In this document: one piece after another, positions 6,176 to 8,797 of the stretch
Numbering within the stretch: position 1 is the stretch's first letter
Layout of the letters: every line of letters begins with the position of its first letter
NCBI GenBank assembly: GCA_050485745.1
Contig: JBJHBY010000153.1
Location: 1 to 8,797, forward strand
DNA length: 8,797 bases
Origin: JBJHBY01 sp050485745
GTDB taxonomy: Bacteria; Pseudomonadota; Gammaproteobacteria; Pseudomonadales; CAMLJR01
Direction: 5' to 3'
Notes under the pieces: model-generated
What the model was told of the DNA's origin: nothing
What the model saw: the letters and a program-made list of their open reading frames with translations, nothing else
The model's database searches: none
Translations under genes and position numbers: made by a program

Positions 6176-7438
6176 ATGCAGCAAAACCGCGTTTTTCCCG
6201 GCTGGTGGCAGGTGCTCGTCGCCTTTCTGGTCCAGGGCGTCAGTGCCGGGGCGGTGGTGTTCACCTACAGCGTGGCGGTGGTGCCCTTCGCCGAGGCCTT
6301 CCAGCCCAGCCGCATGATGCTGATGATGGGCGTCACCGCGATGATGGCGGTGTCCGGCGTGTTCGCGCCCTGGATGGGGGCAGCGGTGGACCGCTACCCG
6401 ATCGCGCGCATGATGGTGATCGGTGCCCTGTGCATGGCACTGGGCTATGTGCTGCTGTCATTCAGCACGGCGATGTGGCAGGTGCTGCTGGTCTACGGGC
6501 TGTTGATGTCCGTGGCCACCACCCTGGCCGGGCCGCTGGCGGCCTCCACCCTGCTGGCGCGCTGGTTCAGCCGCCGCCGCGGCCTGGCGATGGGCATTGC
6601 CTCGATCGGCACCTCCGTGGGGGGCTTTTTGTTCCCGCCGCTGCTGCAGTGGCTGATCGACAGCCTGGAGTGGCGCGCGGCCTTCCGTGCCCTGGGCGGC
6701 ATCATCCTGCTGGCCACCCTGCCCTGGATCCTGCTGCTGGTGATCAACCGCCCCGCTGATCACGGCCTGCACCCGGATGGCGAGGCGCCCGCGACGCCGC
6801 CCGCCGGTGGGACAACCGCCACCGCGGCGGCACCGCGCTTCGACAACACCGGCGCCCTGCTGCGCAACCGCAACTTCTGGCTGATCGCCATCGTCATGGG
6901 CTGCCTGCTCGCGGTCTATACCGGGGTGGTCAGCAACCTGATGCCCTTTGCCCTGGACAGCGGCGCCAGCGGCGAGCGCGGTGCCCTGCTGCTGTCGCTG
7001 ATGGCTTTCTGCGGCATCATCGGCAAGCTGGTGTTCGGTGCCGTGGCCGACCGCATCGACCTGCGCGTGGCCCTGGCCGCGGCCCTGGTGCTGGTCTGCC
7101 TGGGGCTGAGCAGCTACGTCATGGCCTCGGGGTATATCGGGCTGGCGCTCGGCAGTGTGCTGCTGGGGCTGGCCGCCGGGGGCGGTTTGCCGGTGTGGGC
7201 GGCGCTGATCGGCCACGTCTTCGGGCCGGACAACTACGGCCGCGCGATGGGGCTGATGAGCCCGGTGATCACCGTATTCAACCTGCTCGCCCCGCCCCTG
7301 GCCGGCCGCATCCACGACCTCACCGGCGGCTACCAGCTGGCCTTCGCCCTGTTTACCGGCGCCCTGCTTCTGGCCCTGACCCTGATCCCGTTCATCCACC
7401 TCGGCGGCAGCCTCCGGCCACAGGCCGCGGCCGCCTGA
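6176..7438 (+). CDS. MFS transporter, monocarboxylate/oxalate-formate antiporter-like
   Basis: A 420-residue inner-membrane protein with a pattern of about 12 hydrophobic helices in two halves of six, split by a hydrophilic loop at about 191-230 that carries an Ala/Pro/Thr-rich low-complexity stretch. The N-terminal FPGWWQVLVAFLVQG resembles the GWW start of monocarboxylate-type carriers. The helix 2-3 loop has the MFS motif A form GAAVDRYPIARMM (68-80), echoed in the second half by GAVADRIDLR (288-297). WFSRRRGLAMGIASIGTSVG (130-149) covers the helix 4-5 region. It would carry a small organic acid or anion across the inner membrane using a gradient. It follows the CoA-transferase gene by 97 bp on the same strand with no clear promoter between, so a shared transcript and shared substrate are likely but inferred. 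It converges on the bioC-like gene. Confidence 0.88.
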   Translation: MQQNRVFPGWWQVLVAFLVQGVSAGAVVFTYSVAVVPFAEAFQPSRMMLMMGVTAMMAVSGVFAPWMGAAVDRYPIARMMVIGALCMALGYVLLSFSTAMWQVLLVYGLLMSVATTLAGPLAASTLLARWFSRRRGLAMGIASIGTSVGGFLFPPLLQWLIDSLEWRAAFRALGGIILLATLPWILLLVINRPADHGLHPDGEAPATPPAGGTTATAAAPRFDNTGALLRNRNFWLIAIVMGCLLAVYTGVVSNLMPFALDSGASGERGALLLSLMAFCGIIGKLVFGAVADRIDLRVALAAALVLVCLGLSSYVMASGYIGLALGSVLLGLAAGGGLPVWAALIGHVFGPDNYGRAMGLMSPVITVFNLLAPPLAGRIHDLTGGYQLAFALFTGALLLALTLIPFIHLGGSLRPQAAAA

Positions 7439-7464
7439 GCCAGCACCACCCGGGCTGGCTCAGG
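7434..7464. terminator. Stem-loop between convergent genes, containing both stop codons
   Basis: CCTGAGCCAGC (7434-7444) and GCTGGCTCAGG (7454-7464) form a perfect 11-bp inverted repeat with a nine-base loop. The plus-strand TGA of the MFS gene (7436-7438) and the minus-strand TGA of the bioC-like gene (7462-7460) occupy mirror positions in the stem. No T-tract follows on either side, so it is not a standard intrinsic terminator. It may still protect 3' ends or limit read-through in both directions. Confidence 0.55.
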
Positions 7465-8260
7465 GCGCCACCAGGCCAATGCGCAACAGGTGGTACGTAC
7501 CGCGAATGCCGTGCCCGTCCGGGCCGGGAAAGCACTCGCTGTAGATCGCCTGCATCAGGCGCAGCACGTCCCGGGGAATGGCCCCCTGGGGGGCAAAGGC
7601 ATTGGTGGCGCCGGCCTGCTGCACGCTGCGCAGGAAGCTGCGCACATCGGCAAAATGCTGCACTTCGTAGCGCTCCTCCAGCTCCGCCCCGGGCAACAGC
7701 CCGCGCCAGAACGCGGGGCCGGGAAACTCGCCGGCGTGCTGCCGCGGCGGCCGGCCGCTGCGCTGGTAGGCCTCGGCAAACGCCGCGCGCAATTCACAAA
7801 AGGTATCGCCACCGAAGGTGGTCAACGCCGCCAGGCCGCCGGGGTTGAGCAGTGCACGGCAGCGCGGCAGCGTGGTCTCCGGCGTCTGGAACCACTGCAT
7901 GGTGGCGTTGGAGATGATCAGGTCGAAGCGCCGCCCGCAGCCCTGCAGAAAAGCCTCGGCATCCGCCACCACGAACTCGACATCGGGGCTGTGCCGCTGC
8001 GCCAGCGCGACCATGTCGGCGGCGATATCGACGCTGACAATATGCGCCCCGGGCCAGGAGGCGTGCAGCATTCGCGTCAGCCGGCCACTGCCGCAGCCGA
8101 GTTCGAGGATATTCCGCACCGGCTGTTCAGCCAGACGCGCACGGGCGTAGGCGTGCAGGTCCTGCGCCATCGCCGCCTGCACCGGCGTCGCCGCCTCGTA
8201 ACTGCCCGCGCGCCGGCCAAAGCGCCGCGCCACCAGGGGCTTGTCGATCAGCTGAGGCAT
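7460..8260 (-). CDS. bioC: SAM-dependent methyltransferase, probable BioC (malonyl-ACP O-methyltransferase)
   Basis: A 266-residue cytoplasmic class I methyltransferase. The BioC-type N-terminus VARRFGRRAGSYEAATPVQA (10-29) precedes the SAM-binding motif ILELGCGSGRLT (51-62), the acidic VDIA (77-80), FVVADAE (96-102), ISNATMQWF (116-124) and LLNPGGLAALTTFG (137-150). BioC methylates the free carboxyl of malonyl-ACP so that it can enter fatty acid synthesis as a biotin precursor. FGGDTFCELRAAF and the later FADVRSFLRSVQQAGATN also fit BioC. No other bio gene is visible beside it, so a related methyltransferase (for example trans-aconitate-type) remains possible. ATG at 8260 is chosen because GGAGGG lies 4 nt upstream; the TTG at 8275 would place that site inside the coding region. 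Confidence 0.78.
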   Translation of the reverse strand: MPQLIDKPLVARRFGRRAGSYEAATPVQAAMAQDLHAYARARLAEQPVRNILELGCGSGRLTRMLHASWPGAHIVSVDIAADMVALAQRHSPDVEFVVADAEAFLQGCGRRFDLIISNATMQWFQTPETTLPRCRALLNPGGLAALTTFGGDTFCELRAAFAEAYQRSGRPPRQHAGEFPGPAFWRGLLPGAELEERYEVQHFADVRSFLRSVQQAGATNAFAPQGAIPRDVLRLMQAIYSECFPGPDGHGIRGTYHLLRIGLVAP

Positions 8261-8264
8261 CAGT

Positions 8265-8270
8265 CCCTCC
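8265..8270 (-). promoter_or_regulatory. Ribosome binding site that sets the bioC-like start
   Basis: GGAGGG on the minus strand, 4 nt before ATG 8260. It rules against the upstream TTG at 8275. Confidence 0.65.
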
Positions 8271-8282
8271 GGCAAACCGGGA

Positions 8283-8291
8283 ATTTTAACA
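8283..8291 (-). promoter_or_regulatory. Extended -10 promoter candidate of the bioC-like gene
   Basis: On the minus strand TGTTAAAAT reads as an extended -10 (TGn followed by TAAAAT, five of six consensus bases). No good -35 is present, which is tolerated in extended -10 promoters. A start near 8276 would leave a leader of about 16 nt with the ribosome site in it. Confidence 0.45.
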
Positions 8292-8383
8292 GTGATTGTC
8301 CGCCGTGATCTCGCGGGTGGCGATATCTGCTTCAGTCAGGGCTTCGACATCAGCAAGGGGGCGACATGGGAGAGCGGCCTGCC

Positions 8384-8412
8384 TTGCGACGGGCACCCAC
8401 TACGCGTACACT
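8384..8412 (+). promoter_or_regulatory. Candidate promoter of the toxin-antitoxin operon
   Basis: TTGCGA (8384-8389) and TACACT (8407-8412), each matching four of six consensus bases, are 17 bp apart. The -10 lies inside the operator at 8406-8425, so a bound antitoxin would block it. Confidence 0.4.
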
Positions 8413-8425
8413 TGATGTGTACACA
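8406..8425 (+). promoter_or_regulatory. Probable antitoxin operator with overlapping palindromes
   Basis: GTACAC (8406-8411) and GTGTAC (8417-8422) form an inverted repeat with a five-base gap. A second, perfect ten-base palindrome TGTGTACACA (8416-8425) overlaps it, giving a third half-site. It lies 19-38 bp before the antitoxin ATG. Antitoxins of this kind usually repress their own operon through such palindromes; binding here is inferred. Confidence 0.65.
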
Positions 8426-8443
8426 ACATCATCGAATCGCGCT

Positions 8444-8680
8444 ATGCAGACCCTCAATGTCCGTGAAACACGAGAGCAGCTGTCCCGCCTGCTGGATGCC
8501 GTGGCCGCCGGCGAGGAGGTTCTCATCCTGCGTCACGGCAGGCCGGCCGCCCGCCTGACAGCCCCGGAGCGGGAGGCGATCCGCTTCCCCGATCGCTCCG
8601 CGCTGCGGCAATCCCTACCGGCTGCCGGCGAGACGTCGGCACAGGCCGTGCGCAGCCTCAGGGAAGAGGACCGCTACTGA
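8444..8680 (+). CDS. Phd/YefM-family antitoxin of a type II toxin-antitoxin pair
   Basis: A 78-residue protein. The N-terminus MQTLNVRETREQLSRLLDAV is the DNA-binding and dimer part of Phd/YefM antitoxins, followed by GEEVLILRHGRPAARLTAP (23-41), a typical strand and loop in this family. The charged, probably flexible tail (about 42-78) would wrap the toxin. It should neutralise the PIN-domain toxin encoded one base downstream and repress the operon at the palindromic operator upstream. The start is placed at MQTLNVRE by family resemblance; no clear Shine-Dalgarno site precedes it, and the open frame continues upstream to 8366, but the operator lies within that extension. Pairing of Phd-like antitoxins with VapC toxins is common. 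Confidence 0.88.
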   Translation: MQTLNVRETREQLSRLLDAVAAGEEVLILRHGRPAARLTAPEREAIRFPDRSALRQSLPAAGETSAQAVRSLREEDRY

Positions 8681-8681
8681 C

Positions 8682-8797
8682 ATGCTCTACCTCGATACCA
8701 GCGCCATCCTGCCCTTCTACCGGCAGGAGGCCGCGAGCGATGCCGTGCAGGCCCTGCTGCTGCGGCAGCGACAACCGGTGTTGATCAGCCAGTTCAC
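8682..8797 (+). CDS. vapC: PIN-domain VapC-type toxin, N-terminal 38 codons (cut by window end)
   Basis: The start ATG is one base after the antitoxin stop codon, with AGAGGA 11 nt upstream inside the antitoxin gene. The visible protein opens MLYLDTSAILPFYRQE, the PIN-domain start with its first metal-binding aspartate (Asp5). VapC toxins are magnesium-dependent ribonucleases that cut tRNA or rRNA; the target here cannot be told. The remaining acidic residues of the active site are beyond the window, so activity cannot be judged. The tight coupling to the antitoxin supports translation as one operon. Confidence 0.87.
   Translation, partial: MLYLDTSAILPFYRQEAASDAVQALLLRQRQPVLISQF

Noticed and set aside
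3574..6264. A very long minus-strand open frame (896 codons) opposite the CoA-transferase gene
   Set aside because: Its product is rich in Gly, Ala, Gln and His with no domain, and it mirrors a well-supported gene. High GC removes stop codons from the opposite strand, which explains it.
6458..7399. A minus-strand open frame opposite the MFS gene
   Set aside because: Gln/Gly/His-rich composition expected for the antisense of a hydrophobic membrane-protein gene; no ribosome site support.
8292..8558. An 88-codon plus-strand frame overlapping the antitoxin
   Set aside because: It overlaps the confident antitoxin gene in another frame and crosses its promoter and operator; no family resemblance.

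Overview
The window is very GC-rich, and its coding density, Shine-Dalgarno sites and gene set point to a gammaproteobacterium. The partial tRNA-Ala matches the enterobacterial/pseudomonad sequence over all 30 visible bases. It lies close to a non-discriminating-type gltX with an intact zinc site, a neighbourhood that I recall from Pseudomonas-like genomes. The exact genus cannot be read from the sequence; an oceanospirillalean, cellvibrionalean or pseudomonad relative is my inference.

Layout from left to right. (1) The 5' end of a tRNA-Ala gene on the minus strand, with a near-consensus sigma-70 promoter fused to the end of the upstream gene. (2) A GATase1/DJ-1-like AraC-family regulator on the minus strand. 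(3) A divergent OsmC-family thiol peroxidase-like gene on the plus strand. (4) gltX (glutamyl-tRNA synthetase) on the minus strand, converging on and overlapping the osmC-like gene by 31 bp. (5) A divergent plus-strand pair: an 802-residue protein made of two tandem family III CoA-transferase (CaiB/BaiF) domains, then an MFS transporter of the monocarboxylate/oxalate-formate type. (6) A BioC-like SAM methyltransferase on the minus strand, converging on the transporter gene across a perfect 11-bp stem that contains both stop codons. (7) A toxin-antitoxin pair on the plus strand: a Phd/YefM-type antitoxin and the first 38 codons of a PIN-domain VapC-type toxin, preceded by an overlapping-palindrome operator. 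The window ends inside the toxin gene.

Functionally this is mostly a core-genome neighbourhood (tRNA, gltX, bioC-like) interleaved with accessory units. The CoA-transferase and the MFS carrier probably work together, one importing a carboxylic acid and the other attaching CoA to it; the substrate is not evident. The AraC-type regulator may control the divergent osmC-like gene, itself or other targets. The toxin-antitoxin pair is self-contained and probably autoregulated.

I found no clear undescribed defence or mobile system, no CRISPR array and no insertion sequence. The most unusual items are the tandem CoA-transferase with both candidate aspartates kept, the superposition of stop codon, terminator and tRNA promoter at the left edge, the stop-codon hairpin at 7434-7464, and the three-half-site operator before the antitoxin. 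No gene-free stretch exceeds 300 bases; the longest is the 266-bp gltX/CoA-transferase divergent region.
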